64,000 bases of DNA from an uncultured Leptolyngbyaceae cyanobacterium (lineage in GTDB: Bacteria > Cyanobacteriota > Cyanobacteriia > Leptolyngbyales > Leptolyngbyaceae). The stretch is from positions 53,740 through 117,739 of the forward strand of contig CALIDI010000029.1 of the NCBI GenBank assembly GCA_938023035.1, in the 5' to 3' direction. The position numbers were made by a program, and so were the translations under genes. Of this stretch, positions 43,827 to 55,639 are shown in pieces (the first letter of the stretch is position 1; every line of letters begins with the position of its first letter). Below the pieces are notes generated by a model. That model did not search any database. It had not been told where the DNA came from and worked only from the letters and a program-made list of their open reading frames with translations.

Positions 43827-44561
43827 ATGGGATTGCTTGACCGAATCTTGCGGGTAATTCGTGCTAACTTGAATGACCTGGTTGGTAAAGCGGAGGATCC
43901 AGAAAAGATTTTGGAACAGGTTGTGCTAGAAATGCAGGATGAGCTGATTCAGATGCGTCAGGCGGTAGCCCAGGCGATCGCCACCCACAAGCGCACTGAA
44001 CGACAAGCCGCCCAGGCAGAAGCTACAGCCGCAGAGTGGTATCGCCGGGCCGAACTAGCCCTACAAAAGGGAGAAGAACCTCTGGCGCGGGAAGCCCTCT
44101 CTCGCCGTAAGTCTTACACTGAAACCGCGGAGGCTATGAAAGCTCAGTTGGGCCAGCAAGCAACGGTTGTAGAACAACTGAAGCAGAATATGCGTAAGTT
44201 AGAGAGCAAAATCTACGAAGCGAAGACCAAGAAAGACCTTTATATTGCCCGGGCGCGATCGGCAAAGGCGACTCAGCAGATTAATGACATTCTTGGGAAG
44301 GTGGGTTCTGGCAGTGCATTGGAAGCGTTTGAGCGGATGGAGGAGAAGGTGTTTCAGCTAGAGGCCCAGGCCGATGCAGCGGCTGAATTGAGCGGCTCTA
44401 GTCTGGAGGGTCGAATTGCGGCTCTGGGTCAGGCTGATGAAATCGATGATGAGCTTGCTGAAATGAAGCTACGCCTCGTTGAAGGTACCTCTACAGGGCA
44501 ACTACTTGGTTCAGAAGATACTTCGCGATCGCCGGCCCAAGGGGTAAACCCATCTAGCTAG
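43827..44561 (+). CDS. PspA/IM30 family membrane-remodelling protein (Vipp1-like)
   Basis: An ESCRT-III-like protein that coats and repairs the inner and thylakoid membranes. It opens MGLLDRILRVIRANLNDLVG, the amphipathic helix, followed by KAEDPEKILEQVVLEMQDEL and long coiled coils (AEATAAEWYRRAELALQKGE; ARSAKATQQINDIL). At 244 residues it has more than the PspA core (about 220), but the C-terminal extension is shorter and less helical than in typical Vipp1 (LRLVEGTSTGQLLGSED). Vipp1 is the likelier role in a cyanobacterium, but a PspA paralogue cannot be excluded. It is convergent with ycf36, the ends overlapping by 8 nt. Confidence 0.88.
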   Translation: MGLLDRILRVIRANLNDLVGKAEDPEKILEQVVLEMQDELIQMRQAVAQAIATHKRTERQAAQAEATAAEWYRRAELALQKGEEPLAREALSRRKSYTETAEAMKAQLGQQATVVEQLKQNMRKLESKIYEAKTKKDLYIARARSAKATQQINDILGKVGSGSALEAFERMEEKVFQLEAQADAAAELSGSSLEGRIAALGQADEIDDELAEMKLRLVEGTSTGQLLGSEDTSRSPAQGVNPSS

Positions 44562-45093
44562 CTGAATGAATAGCTAGCGCAACCCAGAGCAGGCCTCCCA
44601 CCAGAAAAAAAGCGCCCAGCACCGCAACAGTCCAATACAGCCGCCGAAATACGGGCTGTACCTGGTAGGTGACGACTAGACGATCTTGCGTGAGCACCTC
44701 GGCTGGTTTTTCCCAAACTTGCCCGTCATACCAGCCGGACTCTTCATAAAAAATAGCGGGACTGTTGAGCCGCGAACGCACGTGAAACCAGCCCACATAG
44801 AGCCGCGCTAGGGTCAGCCAAACAAAAACAGAGGCTCCCGCCGATGCCAGCAGAGTAAACTTAAGGGGATATTTACTGATGGGGAAACTGCCTGCGGCGA
44901 CAGGCCCGGCTACTAACCATCCCCAGACCCAAACCCATAGCAACTTGCGCGTATATTGGCCCACAGGCATCGACCCCCAGCGATAGAAACCAGACTCGCT
45001 GAGTTCCCGATATTCATTCAGAGGCTGTTGATCGGCAGGTACTGGGCAGGAAGAAATCGATATTTTCTTAGTAGTAACGTCGTCCGGTTGCAC
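44554..45093 (-). CDS. Ycf36/CGLD27 family membrane protein (DUF1230)
   Basis: A protein of about 180 residues conserved in cyanobacteria and plastids. The signature is SCPVPADQQPLNEYRELSES then GFYRWGSMP. Three or more hydrophobic segments follow (LLWVWVWGWLVAGPVAAGSF; FTLLASAGASVFVWLTLARL; LYWTVAVLGAFFLVGGLLW). The plant homologue CGLD27 is linked to iron and photo-oxidative stress. The frame is open to a TTG at 45171, but I prefer the GTG at 45093, since the residues before it do not look like a family N-terminus. It has a convergent overlap with vipp1/pspA. Confidence 0.85.
   Translation of the reverse strand: MQPDDVTTKKISISSCPVPADQQPLNEYRELSESGFYRWGSMPVGQYTRKLLWVWVWGWLVAGPVAAGSFPISKYPLKFTLLASAGASVFVWLTLARLYVGWFHVRSRLNSPAIFYEESGWYDGQVWEKPAEVLTQDRLVVTYQVQPVFRRLYWTVAVLGAFFLVGGLLWVALAIHSAS
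44557..44578. terminator. Hairpin between convergent vipp1/pspA and ycf36
   Basis: GCTAGCT, an 8-nt loop, then AGCTAGC. Both stop codons lie in or next to the stem. There is no U tract on either strand, so termination by it is uncertain. Confidence 0.4.
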
Positions 45094-45453
45094 GCAGAGA
45101 CCTGAAAAGTAGGGTTTCTCTTGTAGTATAAACGAGCTTAAAGCAACAGCGCAGTAGGGGAAAAGCCGCAAGTATCAAGGAAAAAGAGTGTTGCGAAATC
45201 AGCAACGATAGACGAACATTTTGCTTCCATCGAATGCAAAGGGTCTCAATATCAATATCACCAGGTTGCTGGGGCCATTGGGGGTATGGGGGCACCCATC
45301 CTAAATCAAGCAGCTAGAGCTATAAGCACCAATCCTCCTTTACTTAATGCCCCTGCAACACCCACATTGGCTTTGAAAAGATGCTGTCAGCGATCGCCGC
45401 ATCGCAGCAAAAAACACCTCCCCATTCAGTCAGGTTGACTTGGGAAATAAAGT

Positions 45454-47727
45454 TTACTTAGGCTGAAACTGTCGTAGACGCAGAGCATTGGTTACCACAG
45501 ATACCGAGCTGAAAGCCATCGCTGCCCCAGCCACAATCGGGTTAAGCAATAAGCCAAACCAAGGGTAAAGGACTCCCGCCGCTATTGGGATGCCGATAAC
45601 GTTATAGATAAATGCAAAAAACAAGTTCTGGCGAATATTGCCCATCGTGGCGCGGCTCAACTGAATGGCAGCCACAATGCCCTGTAAATCACCAGACACC
45701 AGGGTAATGTCGCTGGCAGCCATGGCAATATCCGTGCCGGTACCAATAGCGATGCCCACATCTGCCTGGGCGAGGGAGGGAGCATCATTGATGCCATCGC
45801 CCACCATGGCTACTAACTGACCCCGCTGCTGGAGGGCCTTGATTGCTTCGACTTTGCGATCTGGGCGGACTCCGGCAATCACCGTCTGAATGCCTACTTG
45901 GTCTGCGATCGCCTGCGCTGTTTGAGGGTTATCGCCAGTCAGCATCATCACCTCCAACCCCATTTTCTGAAGCTGCTGCACTGCCGCAATTGAAGCAGGC
46001 TTTAACGCATCGGCAAGGCCAAAAAGAGCCTCCACTTGACCATCCACCGCCATCCAGGCCGTTGTCTTGGCCACTCTTTCCCAGGCTTGAGCCGTTGAGC
46101 GCAGAGGTGAGAGATCGATCCCCTGCTCCTGAAGCCACTGCCCGGTACCAATTTGAATCAGATGCCCGGCGACTCGGCCCTCTACTCCCGAACCAACAAT
46201 CGTCCGAAACGCATCCACAGGCAGCGCTTGAAAATCCTGGAACGGCTGAATCCCCTGAGCCTGGGCATAAGCAACAATGGCCTCGGCCAGAGGATGCTCA
46301 GAATACTGCTCAACGGCTGCAGCTAGACGTAGCCACTTCAATTCGTTACCGTGGGCTGCACCATGGAGGGTGCGGTAGTGGGTCACGGTCGGTTTACCCT
46401 GAGTCAGGGTGCCAGTTTTATCAAGCACCAGAGTTTGAATTTTGTGAGCCAACTCCAAACTTTTAGCATCTTTGATTAAGATGCCGTACTCTGCTCCCTT
46501 GCCCGTGCTCACCATAATTGAAGTAGGGGTCGCTAAACCCAGGGCACAAGGGCAGGCAATGATCAGCACACTAATGGTCGTAAACAAGGCCAGCACCAAA
46601 TTGCCGGTGATTGCAACCCAGAGAATAAACGTGACCAAAGCTACGGTGATGACACTGGGCACAAACCAGCCTGTAATGCAATCGGCCAGTTGTTGGATGG
46701 GAGCCTTAGAACCCTGGGCCTGCCGGACAAGCTGAACGATTTGCGCCAGCATTGTATCCCGACCGACCCGCTCGGCTTGAAAGGTAAACTGCCCTGTTCG
46801 ATTTAGAGTAGCCCCTATGACTTCATCACCCGGGCGCTTCTCTACCGGCAGCGGTTCACCGGTAATCATCGATTCATCGACGGCTGATTCTCCAGCCAGC
46901 ACCCGGCCGTCAACCGGAATTTTTTCGCCCGGTCTTACCACAACCCGATCGCCAACTTGCACCTGCTCTAAAAGAATATTGACGGTTTGGTCATCGCGGA
47001 TAACCCGTGCTGTTTTAACCTGAAGCCCAATGAGTTTGCGAATCGCTGCGGAAGTCTCCCCCCGAGCGCGGCTTTCTAACAATCGCCCCAACATCACTAG
47101 GGTGATCACCACCGCCGCTACTTCATAGTAAACGTCAGGCTCTAGCCCTTGGGTCGTTAGTACCCCTGGAAAGACGGTGACAAACAGGGAATAGAGGAAG
47201 GCTGCCCCTGTGCCCATCGCTACCAAGGTATTCATATCCGCCCGCCCGTAGTGTAATCCCCGCCAGGCGTTCACAAAAAATGACTGTCCGCACCAAGTCA
47301 TGACCGGAATTGTCAACGCAAGCTGTAGCCAGGGATTATGGAGAATCGGTGGCATCCAGCCCGTAGAATGTCCCAACATCATGGGTGTGTGGCTAATAAC
47401 CAAAAGAGTGCTGCATCCCAGCCCCAAGATGACGCGAACAGTCAACTGTTGTTGTTCCTGCTGTCGCTGTTGAGTTTCGGCATCGACTTGGGCATCTATC
47501 GGGCTTTCGTCTTCCAGGGGGGTCGCTCTATAGCCGGCAGCACTCACAACCTGTTGGAGAAGGGCAGAATCCGTTTTTCGAGGGTCGTAATGGATAGTGG
47601 CCTGCTCCACCGCAAAGTTAACAACCACATTAGCCACGCCCGGAACTACCGCGATCGCCCGTTCGATATTGCCTGCGCAGGCAGCACAACTCATACCCTG
47701 CAAGCGAAGGATGAGGGTTTTCATCAT
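45454..47727 (-). CDS. Copper-translocating P1B-type ATPase
   Basis: A membrane pump of 757 residues. One N-terminal heavy-metal domain has [17 protein letters not shown]. The actuator motif is [15 protein letters not shown], the transmembrane metal site [20 protein letters not shown] (CPC), the phosphorylation site [20 protein letters not shown], the HP locus [16 protein letters not shown], and the hinge [20 protein letters not shown]. These mark a Cu(I) transporter. Cyanobacteria usually have CtaA (plasma membrane) and PacS (thylakoid), and I cannot tell which this is. It follows an Atx1-like chaperone gene by about 50 nt on the same strand, so delivery of copper to plastocyanin is the expected role. 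Confidence 0.94.
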   Translation of the reverse strand: MMKTLILRLQGMSCAACAGNIERAIAVVPGVANVVVNFAVEQATIHYDPRKTDSALLQQVVSAAGYRATPLEDESPIDAQVDAETQQRQQEQQQLTVRVILGLGCSTLLVISHTPMMLGHSTGWMPPILHNPWLQLALTIPVMTWCGQSFFVNAWRGLHYGRADMNTLVAMGTGAAFLYSLFVTVFPGVLTTQGLEPDVYYEVAAVVITLVMLGRLLESRARGETSAAIRKLIGLQVKTARVIRDDQTVNILLEQVQVGDRVVVRPGEKIPVDGRVLAGESAVDESMITGEPLPVEKRPGDEVIGATLNRTGQFTFQAERVGRDTMLAQIVQLVRQAQGSKAPIQQLADCITGWFVPSVITVALVTFILWVAITGNLVLALFTTISVLIIACPCALGLATPTSIMVSTGKGAEYGILIKDAKSLELAHKIQTLVLDKTGTLTQGKPTVTHYRTLHGAAHGNELKWLRLAAAVEQYSEHPLAEAIVAYAQAQGIQPFQDFQALPVDAFRTIVGSGVEGRVAGHLIQIGTGQWLQEQGIDLSPLRSTAQAWERVAKTTAWMAVDGQVEALFGLADALKPASIAAVQQLQKMGLEVMMLTGDNPQTAQAIADQVGIQTVIAGVRPDRKVEAIKALQQRGQLVAMVGDGINDAPSLAQADVGIAIGTGTDIAMAASDITLVSGDLQGIVAAIQLSRATMGNIRQNLFFAFIYNVIGIPIAAGVLYPWFGLLLNPIVAGAAMAFSSVSVVTNALRLRQFQPK

Positions 47728-47776
47728 TGTAGGGAGGTAGAAAAATTAGAAAATCGTTTAGAAAATCGTCACAACC

Positions 47777-47980
47777 TCAGACGCGCAAAGAAACTGGATA
47801 ACCGGCGGCCGCGATCGCAGCGGTTACCTCAGCAGCAGGTTTTAGGGTTTCAATCTTCACTCGCTTTGTTTTTAAGTCAGCCTCAACCGTTGCTGTTGGG
47901 TCAAGAGCGGTGACTGCTTTAGTGATTGTGTCTGCACAAGCCGAGCATGCCATGCTCGGCACAATAAGCTCTAGCATCAT
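47777..47980 (-). CDS. Atx1-like copper chaperone
   Basis: A heavy-metal-associated domain protein of 67 residues: MMLELIVPSMACSACADTIT, with the Cu(I)-binding MxCxxC motif (MACSAC) and a beta-alpha-beta-beta-alpha-beta layout ending IAAAGYPVSLRV. The ATG at 47980 is chosen because AGAGG lies 7 nt upstream; longer readings to 48016 add residues unlike the family. It is the first gene of a pair with the copper ATPase, and should hand Cu(I) to that pump's N-terminal domain. No copper-responsive regulator gene is nearby. Confidence 0.92.
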   Translation of the reverse strand: MMLELIVPSMACSACADTITKAVTALDPTATVEADLKTKRVKIETLKPAAEVTAAIAAAGYPVSLRV

Positions 47981-48200
47981 GGCTTTACCTCTAAGGTAAG
48001 GATGTATAGCGTACAAACTAAGCTAGAACAGGATGCAAGGAGAAATCCTCTAGACGGGGGCAAATCCCCCTTATCTCCCCTTTCATTCAACTATCCTGAT
48101 ACGCTTGCGGGGTGCTTCTTGTAACTATAAAGTCTCCATCTGGCTAGAGAGTCAAGCAAAGCAGCCAAAGAAGTCCTCACACCTTCCTGTAAGGAGAAGA

Positions 48201-48541
48201 ATGCAATCTAACTCAGAGAAAAAGCCTGCCACCTTAGCGACTGAAATCGCAGCTACCCGAAGAAAGTCTGCCAATGCAGATTAATGAAAACCTGGATTTT
48301 ACTCTGGATTTTATTAAGTCTGCATCCGCGAAATTTGTTGGTGTCGTCGCGGTTTTAACAACTGGACAGTTCTCAAGCCCCCCTCCATCCCAAACCAGCA
48401 ATTTGCACAATCAATGGTCGTACTTCCGTTTCTCATGGCGCGGAGCTGAGCAAAACCATTTGCCCAGACTATCCCAAAGGAAAAAGGGTAGTCGCTTTAG
48501 GATCAACAAACACTATTCAAACCAAATGGCCGACCGATTAG
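48201..48541 (+). pseudogene. Possible remnant of a small secreted protein with an in-frame TAA
   Basis: A short frame at 48201-48284 (27 codons, MQSNSEKKPATLATEIAATR) has an excellent AAGGAG site and ends in TAATG. The overlapping ATG (48284) opens MKTWILLWILLSLHPRNLLV, a signal-peptide-like stretch, closed by TAA at codon 25. The same frame then runs on for 60 codons without a stop (PKPAICTINGRTSVSHGAEL, SKTICPDYPKGKRVVALGST) to TAG at 48539. A CAA to TAA change would explain the break. The composition looks coding and has two Cys. I recognise no family, and chance is possible. Confidence 0.35.
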
Positions 48542-48601
48542 CATTGGAATAGAGAGCACCAAACCGTAATGCTTAAGACTCAGACCGCACGACTAATGCA
48601 T

Positions 48602-49573
48602 TTAATACATCCGCCTAAGTACATAATCGGTCAGCTTCATCAACACCTGTCGAGACTCTGAGGCGGGCAAACACTCCAGGCAGCTTAACGCATTCTGACT
48701 ATGCTGCCTAGCTAACTCCTGCGATCGCTGCACCCCCTGACTATCTCGAATCAATTCCATCGCTTGTTCCAGATCTCCAGGTTGACCAAACTCACGCTCA
48801 ATCAGCACCTCCAGATAGGGCTTCTCTTCCAAAGCATAGAGGACAGGAGCCGTTAAATTACCACTCTTCAGGTCAGAGCCAGCGGGCTTGCCCAACTCCT
48901 CCGTCGAACCCGTAAAGTCCAACAGGTCATCCACAATTTGAAAGGCTAACCCCAAATGACGCCCGTAATTATACATCGCTGTCACTACGTCACTGGTGGC
49001 ATCGCTTAACACAGCCGCCGCTCGGGAACTATTGGCAATTAAGCTAGCCGTCTTGTAGTAACTTTTCTCCAGATAGGCATCAATCGATAGACTGCTGGAA
49101 AACTGATGCAATCCCTGTTGAATTTCGCCCTCAGCCAGATCCATGATCACCTGAGACAGCAGTTTCACCACTTCCAAATTATCGAGGTTTGCTAAATACC
49201 AGGAAGACTGAGCAAACAGAAAGTCACCCGCCAGTACGGCTACGCGATTACCAAAGCTGCTGTGAACTGTGGGAACGCCACGTCGCAGCTCCGACTCGTC
49301 CACGACATCGTCATGCACCAGACTGGCTGTGTGAATCATCTCAGTAATTTCAGCCAGACGGCGATGGCGCTGCGTAATCTCCTGGCCTTTCATCGTGGCC
49401 CGCGACACCAAAATAACAATCGCCGGACGCACCCGCTTCCCCTTCGCCCCAAACAAATGGTCTGCGGCTGCATATAGAATCGGATGACGGGCACCAATCA
49501 AGTTTTTAAGGTTTTCCGTCAGCAGACGCAGGTCATCTTCGACGGGAGTAAATAGAGAAAGGACTGAAGTCAT
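48602..49573 (-). CDS. sds: All-trans solanesyl (polyprenyl) diphosphate synthase
   Basis: Makes the C45-type side chain of plastoquinone by adding isopentenyl diphosphate units. The first Asp-rich motif is in TASLVHDDVVDESELRRGVP. The second lies in FQIVDDLLDFTGS, followed by KPAGSDLKSGNLTAPVLYAL. It has the early GAKGKRVRPAIVILVSRA (IPP-binding KRxRP). At 323 residues it is of usual length, and the start MTSVLSLFTPVEDDLRLL is the conserved cyanobacterial one. It is monocistronic. The product chain length is inferred from family similarity. Confidence 0.92.
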   Translation of the reverse strand: MTSVLSLFTPVEDDLRLLTENLKNLIGARHPILYAAADHLFGAKGKRVRPAIVILVSRATMKGQEITQRHRRLAEITEMIHTASLVHDDVVDESELRRGVPTVHSSFGNRVAVLAGDFLFAQSSWYLANLDNLEVVKLLSQVIMDLAEGEIQQGLHQFSSSLSIDAYLEKSYYKTASLIANSSRAAAVLSDATSDVVTAMYNYGRHLGLAFQIVDDLLDFTGSTEELGKPAGSDLKSGNLTAPVLYALEEKPYLEVLIEREFGQPGDLEQAMELIRDSQGVQRSQELARQHSQNALSCLECLPASESRQVLMKLTDYVLRRMY

Positions 49574-50094
49574 GGATTCGACTCAGGCTAAGGTTACGAA
49601 ACTTTAAATAATCTATCTTTATTCTAAGGCAACCCACTCAGTGCAGAAAGATCAGCAACCAGGAAAAACCTGTGATCTTTCCTAACAGTCTATCTAGTTC
49701 ACTCAATGCTGACCTTGTCAGAGCGCTTACAATCCTCTCATCAAGTGGTCTGCAAGATTCTCATTGACCTGCTTCTCTGCAAGGAGCCAAGTCTGCCAGG
49801 CTCATCACCTAGGTGTGGGTAGCCTCAGAGGCAGCCGCAGTCAGATGCAAAGAAGCGGTCGTGCTTAACCGTAAAACCCTAGTGAAAATCTATAAATAGC
49901 AGATAGCCACCTGATTGGGGACGGGGTACATGGGTGGAACCCCCAATCGATGACAGCACTCCGTATTCCCTGGACAGTTTTTGTGAGAATGATGAAAACC
50001 CTGGCCACGCTATCCGCTTTAGCCCTCACCTGCAATAAGGTAAAGAGGATTCTTATGAAGCTCTCAGACTACCTCAGGTCGAGAGACTCTCAGC
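49574..50094. other. Intergenic region with a strong inverted repeat
   Basis: 520 nt. GATTGGGG (about 49911-49918) and CCCCAATC (about 49940-49947) can pair around a 20-nt loop. A frame starting at 49950 has a signal-peptide-like stretch (MMKTLATLSALALTC) but runs into the antisense 3' end of the phosphatase gene, so I do not call it. Confidence 0.4.
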
Positions 50095-50859
50095 TTAAGG
50101 GGTTCTCAGTGCCTGACGATAGGAACATACCTGTTGAGGTTCAACTTGTTTGACAACTTCATCAAAGGGCAAAACCCGCAGCAGGTTATCTCGATAAACG
50201 TTGACCTGGTAAACTCGGCGATTGTACAGATCTAACCCAGTTAACCAGCCGCTCTTGGGATGATAGGCACCGGTATCAATGTCCAACCAACCGCATCCCT
50301 GGGCAATCTCTCCAGGGGTAACATTTGGGAGGGTAAAGGTGATGGTATGCCCCGTAATAATCAGTTTATCTGGGAAATAGGGCTGAGCAATGCTGTGAAA
50401 ATCATCTCGAATCCAGCAAAATTCTTGAGCAGTCTGCGTATGTAGGGGTTTGTGGGGGTCAATACCGGCATGGACTAACCAGACATCTCCCAGGTCAAGG
50501 TAGAGGGGCAAAGTTCTGAACCAATCTAGATGCTCAATCAGAATCCCTGCATCTCCATAGCTCGCTACTGTTGATTTCCCACCGCTATACAGCCATGCCT
50601 GCAATGCTGGAGTATAAATTCGCCCATTTGGAAAAGCTTCTAACATTAATTGTTCGTGGTTGCCCAGCAAACAGGAGTAGGGGCTGTTGCAGACAAAATC
50701 AACAACTTGGGCACTGGCAGAACCGCGATCAATCAGATCTCCAAGAAAGTACACTTGGTCATCTGTATTAGGGGCGATCGCCTCTAAAAGTGCCATGAGG
50801 CCATCGTAGTGCCCATGAACATCGCCAATAATGATTCGTCGTTGACTCACTTCACCCAT
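50095..50859 (-). CDS. PPP-family serine/threonine protein phosphatase
   Basis: A metallophosphatase of 254 residues. The three signature blocks are IIIGDVHGHYDGLMALLEA (GDxHG), YFLGDLIDRGSASAQVVDFV (GDxxDRG) and YSCLLGNHEQLMLEAF (GNHE), with metal-binding His residues in KLIITGHTITF and VWLVHAGIDPHK. No membrane segment. It could remove phosphate from serine, threonine or tyrosine, or be an ApaH-like nucleotide hydrolase; the small size fits both. It stands alone, between sds and the DUF1995 gene, all on the minus strand but with 500-nt gaps. Confidence 0.9.
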   Translation of the reverse strand: MGEVSQRRIIIGDVHGHYDGLMALLEAIAPNTDDQVYFLGDLIDRGSASAQVVDFVCNSPYSCLLGNHEQLMLEAFPNGRIYTPALQAWLYSGGKSTVASYGDAGILIEHLDWFRTLPLYLDLGDVWLVHAGIDPHKPLHTQTAQEFCWIRDDFHSIAQPYFPDKLIITGHTITFTLPNVTPGEIAQGCGWLDIDTGAYHPKSGWLTGLDLYNRRVYQVNVYRDNLLRVLPFDEVVKQVEPQQVCSYRQALRTP

Positions 50860-51367
50860 GTAACCGCTCTAATCACCAGAGAACAGGAAACCTATCCAAA
50901 TTTGGCACTCTGCGACCTTCCTTGCTGGTCGCTTAGAGCATTCTGCTAATCATCTGCTTACTCTAACAAACCCATCTAGCCGGAGAAATAACAGGGGCTA
51001 ACAGGCGTCGTCAAACTTCATGATGATGCAATTTGCCTGTAGACGGGCAGAACTTGCTGCCCACGCAGAAAAGATTGCTCTGGTTAATCAGCCTAAACTG
51101 GATGAACCTGAAGTCGAGCTTGAAACTGACCGGTCTTCTGCAAATAGATTGCATATCTAAAGCGGAATCAAATTTCAAGCAGTGCGACCTCCATAAACCC
51201 CTCAAGTTGGACTGACTAACCAAAGACCGTTAGCTTATTCAAAGTGCCAAAACCAAAAGAGGCACATAAAAACTTGACTGTAGATTTATTATGCCCTGAA
51301 CAACGGAGGGAGTTGCAGATTTAAGTTCCTCAATGGGTAACGTCTTGCAAAAAATTCATAAACCCAG
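50860..51367. other. Intergenic region with a doubtful short frame
   Basis: About 500 nt. A 46-codon plus-strand frame (51020-51160) starts with three ATGs and reads CRRAELAAHAEKIALVNQP then KLDEPEVELE, but has no ribosome site and no recognisable relation. Otherwise nothing is seen. Confidence 0.3.
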
Positions 51368-52093
51368 CTACTGTCCTAAAGCCTTCAGAAAGCTCTGCAT
51401 CCTGGAAACAAAACCACCCCTGGAGGAGGGTTGTCCGGCTGATGTCTTCATCAGGATTTCATCAATCCTCTCGCCGCTGGGTTTTAAGGGTTCTTCTGCG
51501 ACAAGGGTGTAGCTTGTTTCTTGCTCTTGCCAGATCTGCCAGGGGGAAGGATAGACTCTTAGCAGTGCCGCTCCCGCTAGGGGGCGCAAGTAGTAGCAGG
51601 GTTCAATTGTGCTGAGGAAGCGATTGCGTAATTGCCGAGCGGCGTAGCCAATGCCAACCGTGCTGACATCCTCTAAGCGGGGAGCAAACAGAATCACAGG
51701 TAAATCCCCAATCGCATTGCAAACTTGCTCTACAACATGGACTTCAATGGCGGTAGGGGCAACAAATACAAAAACCTGATCCGTTGGGTCAATTAATTCT
51801 TCAATGGTTGATGTCTGGCGTGATCCGGCAACATCGATACTGCGCGATCGCAGCTGAAGGTCTGCCCAATCTCGCCGGGCTAACGCCGCTGCCCCAGCAT
51901 CACTAAAAAACACCTTCAGCCCTTCACGCTCATGCTCGAGCCATTGAAGGTAGGGATAGGCCAGTGGTATTGGCTTAATTTCCGGTAGGAGTAAATCTAT
52001 GCTGAGGCGGCGATAACCGGCAGCGATCGCCGCTGATGTTGCTACCTGAGCTTGATCAAGCGCCTGATCAAGTGTCGTGGGAAATTCAACCAT
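51368..52093 (-). CDS. DUF1995-family protein
   Basis: A soluble protein of 241 residues conserved in cyanobacteria and plants (the LPA3-like group). It begins MVEFPTTLDQALDQAQVATS and continues RRLSIDLLLPEIKPIPLAYP, then VFVFVAPTAIEVHVVEQVCN, PVILFAPRLEDVSTVGIGYA and YYLRPLAGAALLRVYPSPW, the typical DUF1995 blocks. Plant relatives assist photosystem II assembly; the cyanobacterial role is not established. The frame extends six codons upstream to a TTG at 52111, but the ATG at 52093 matches relatives better. Confidence 0.87.
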   Translation of the reverse strand: MVEFPTTLDQALDQAQVATSAAIAAGYRRLSIDLLLPEIKPIPLAYPYLQWLEHEREGLKVFFSDAGAAALARRDWADLQLRSRSIDVAGSRQTSTIEELIDPTDQVFVFVAPTAIEVHVVEQVCNAIGDLPVILFAPRLEDVSTVGIGYAARQLRNRFLSTIEPCYYLRPLAGAALLRVYPSPWQIWQEQETSYTLVAEEPLKPSGERIDEILMKTSAGQPSSRGGFVSRMQSFLKALGQ

Positions 52094-52235
52094 AGAGCTG
52101 CGACTGAACAAATGACTGTGCTCTCAGTGTATACCCTGGGTGCATCAGAACCGGCCGCGGCCCTGACTAACCATGGATAGCCTACTGATGCCTGCTCAGG
52201 GCGATCGCCTCCCTGGTTAGTGGGAATCTCTACAA

Positions 52236-52277
52236 GGGCGTTTGCAACGTGTTCGACGGTTAAAATAAAACCGCGAC
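52236..52277. repeat. Repeat family D, copy 3
   Basis: GGGCGTTTGCAACGTGTTCG then ACGGTTAAAATAAAACCGCG. It matches 10726 and 14647. Confidence 0.55.
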
Positions 52278-52426
52278 CATATCAGCCCAAGTCTGCCGTC
52301 GCAGACTACCCAACCAGAGCCTTCAATACCCTGCGGAAGGCAGAGTTTGTCTGTATCGCCGCAACTTGACTTGCCAGGGTGGTCGGGAGACTTTAAAGCA
52401 TCTGCTGAGCCTCATCGCAGTGCAAA

Positions 52427-52482
52427 TCCCACTCTGGGAAGGGGGGATAACCCTAACGAGTATTCAAGAAAGGGGGTGAGGG
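52427..52482 (+). repeat. Repeat family C, copy 2 (partial)
   Basis: TCCCACTCTGGGAAGGGG, then GATAACCCTAACGAG, then TATTCAAGAAAGGGGGTGAGG. It aligns with the 3' half of 22095-22220 and the reverse strand of 62087-62153. Confidence 0.55.
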
Positions 52483-52506
52483 TAGCCAGACTTACGCCTT
52501 CATCTG

Positions 52507-54038
<1,532 letters not shown>

Positions 54039-55259
54039 CTATGCCTGCATAAGGCGACCGGCCTTCACTACGAGAATTTGGGAAGATTGCAACCATTGGG
54101 CATCAAAGGCACCCAAGTGGGTCGTGGTAATAAGGGTTTGAAACCGATCTTGAATGGCTTCTAGGAGCTGATTCTGGCGGTTTAAGTCAAGCTCTGCTAG
54201 CACATCATCTAACAGCAGTAGGGGCGGCTCTTGGGTAACCGTCTCAATTAACTGTAACTCGGCCAGTTTAAGCGCCAGCACTAACGTGCGTTGTTGCCCC
54301 TGGGAGCCATACTGGCGGGCAGAGGCTTGGTTAATCGTAAAGCTAATTTCATCCCGGTGTGGCCCGACCAAAGTGGCCCCTTGAAACTGCTCAGCCGTTG
54401 CCCGCGCCTGTAACTTTTCCAAAAAGGTTTGCTGCACAGCTTGTGGATCATCTTGTTCTAAGGGAACATTGGGGGCGTAGGTAATGGCCAGGGTTTCACG
54501 GCTCCCACTAATGGCTTGATGCCAGGCATTGGCTAAGGGGGCAATGCGAGTGAGGGCACGGGCGCGTCGCCGAATCAGATGGGTGCCGGCGGTGACCAGT
54601 TGCGCATCCCAAAGGGCGAGTTGATCGCTCAGGCTCATTTCTGCGATCGCCTCTTGCTGCATTCCCATTGCAGACTGGCTAGCATGAAATTGCCGATCGG
54701 CGCTTGCCAGGCTTTGTTGAGTCTGGCTGCTAAGCGGCTCCCGTGCGCAACGCTGCCGTTCTTTGAGAAGAGCATTGCGCTGTTTCAGAATGTGATTGTA
54801 TTGATGTAAAAGGTGAGCATAGATTGGCTCTAGTTGAATCAACAGGCCATCTAACCAGTGGCGACGCTGCTCTGGATTTCCCCGCACCAAGTCAAGATCT
54901 AGGCTAGAAAACTGTACAGCATTGACCAAGCCTAAAAAATCGAGCTGGCGACGCAAACGCTCACCATTGATGCTAAAAGTTCGCCGACTACCCTGACGAA
55001 AGGTAATGGAAAGATCAACTTCACCTAGGTCGCGGTTTACCTGAGCCGTGATGCTGGCCATAGAGTGACCCTCCAAAATCAGGTCACGATCGCGGCTGGT
55101 GCGGTGCGACCGCACTGTTGCCAATAATTCTACAGCCTCCAGCAAATTAGATTTACCCTGAGCATTTTCACCCAGTAAAACTGCCTTAGGGGCAGTGAAT
55201 GCGACCTGTTGCTCCAGATAGTTGCGAAATTGGCAAAGATGCAGTGATTTCAAGTACAT
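54039..55259 (-). CDS. recF: DNA replication/repair protein RecF
   Basis: An SMC-like ATPase that guides RecA loading at single-strand gaps with RecO and RecR. Walker A is [20 protein letters not shown] (about 29-48). The signature [17 protein letters not shown] motif reads [19 protein letters not shown], the ABC-like region is [20 protein letters not shown], and Walker [21 protein letters not shown], followed by [15 protein letters not shown]. At 406 residues it is slightly longer than average. The ATG at 55259 gives the conserved [14 protein letters not shown]. It is divergent from sbcD, another repair gene. Confidence 0.95.
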   Translation of the reverse strand: MYLKSLHLCQFRNYLEQQVAFTAPKAVLLGENAQGKSNLLEAVELLATVRSHRTSRDRDLILEGHSMASITAQVNRDLGEVDLSITFRQGSRRTFSINGERLRRQLDFLGLVNAVQFSSLDLDLVRGNPEQRRHWLDGLLIQLEPIYAHLLHQYNHILKQRNALLKERQRCAREPLSSQTQQSLASADRQFHASQSAMGMQQEAIAEMSLSDQLALWDAQLVTAGTHLIRRRARALTRIAPLANAWHQAISGSRETLAITYAPNVPLEQDDPQAVQQTFLEKLQARATAEQFQGATLVGPHRDEISFTINQASARQYGSQGQQRTLVLALKLAELQLIETVTQEPPLLLLDDVLAELDLNRQNQLLEAIQDRFQTLITTTHLGAFDAQWLQSSQILVVKAGRLMQA

Positions 55260-55639
55260 CAGCAGAGCAGGTAAAAACGGCTGGAGGCGCGATTCTTAAA
55301 AGTAAGCATCATAGTCATAGTAGAGCCTTGGATCAAGCCAGAGACGATTCCTAAAGCGATTTCTAAAAAAGCCGACTCTTCCTTCAAAGAATGCCCTGAG
55401 CCTCACGGAACAGCCGTTTTCATGGGGGCAAGATGACTGCAGCAGCCAAACTTTGCCGATGGGGCGATCGCTGACATACCACAAATATGTCAGAATGAGA
55501 GTACTGGTTACTTTGTACTAAGTTCTGTTAAATGGACTTGGGACAATGATAAGTAAAGTGGGAAGTGCGTGGAAGTTCAGTTGAGGGAGAACCAATCACA
55601 AGACTCTTCCTGATGGAATACAACGTCGCTGATGCGCCC

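Larger units (their letters stand above)
52112..52506. other. Intergenic region occupied by repeats D and C
   Basis: Contains repeat D copy 3 (52236-52277) and repeat C copy 2 (52427-52482). No gene. Confidence 0.5.

Noticed and set aside
55296..55484. 62-residue minus-strand frame ending in an aromatic tail (YYDYDAYF)
   Set aside because: Starts only at TTG without a ribosome site and lies in the recF-sbcD divergent promoter region.
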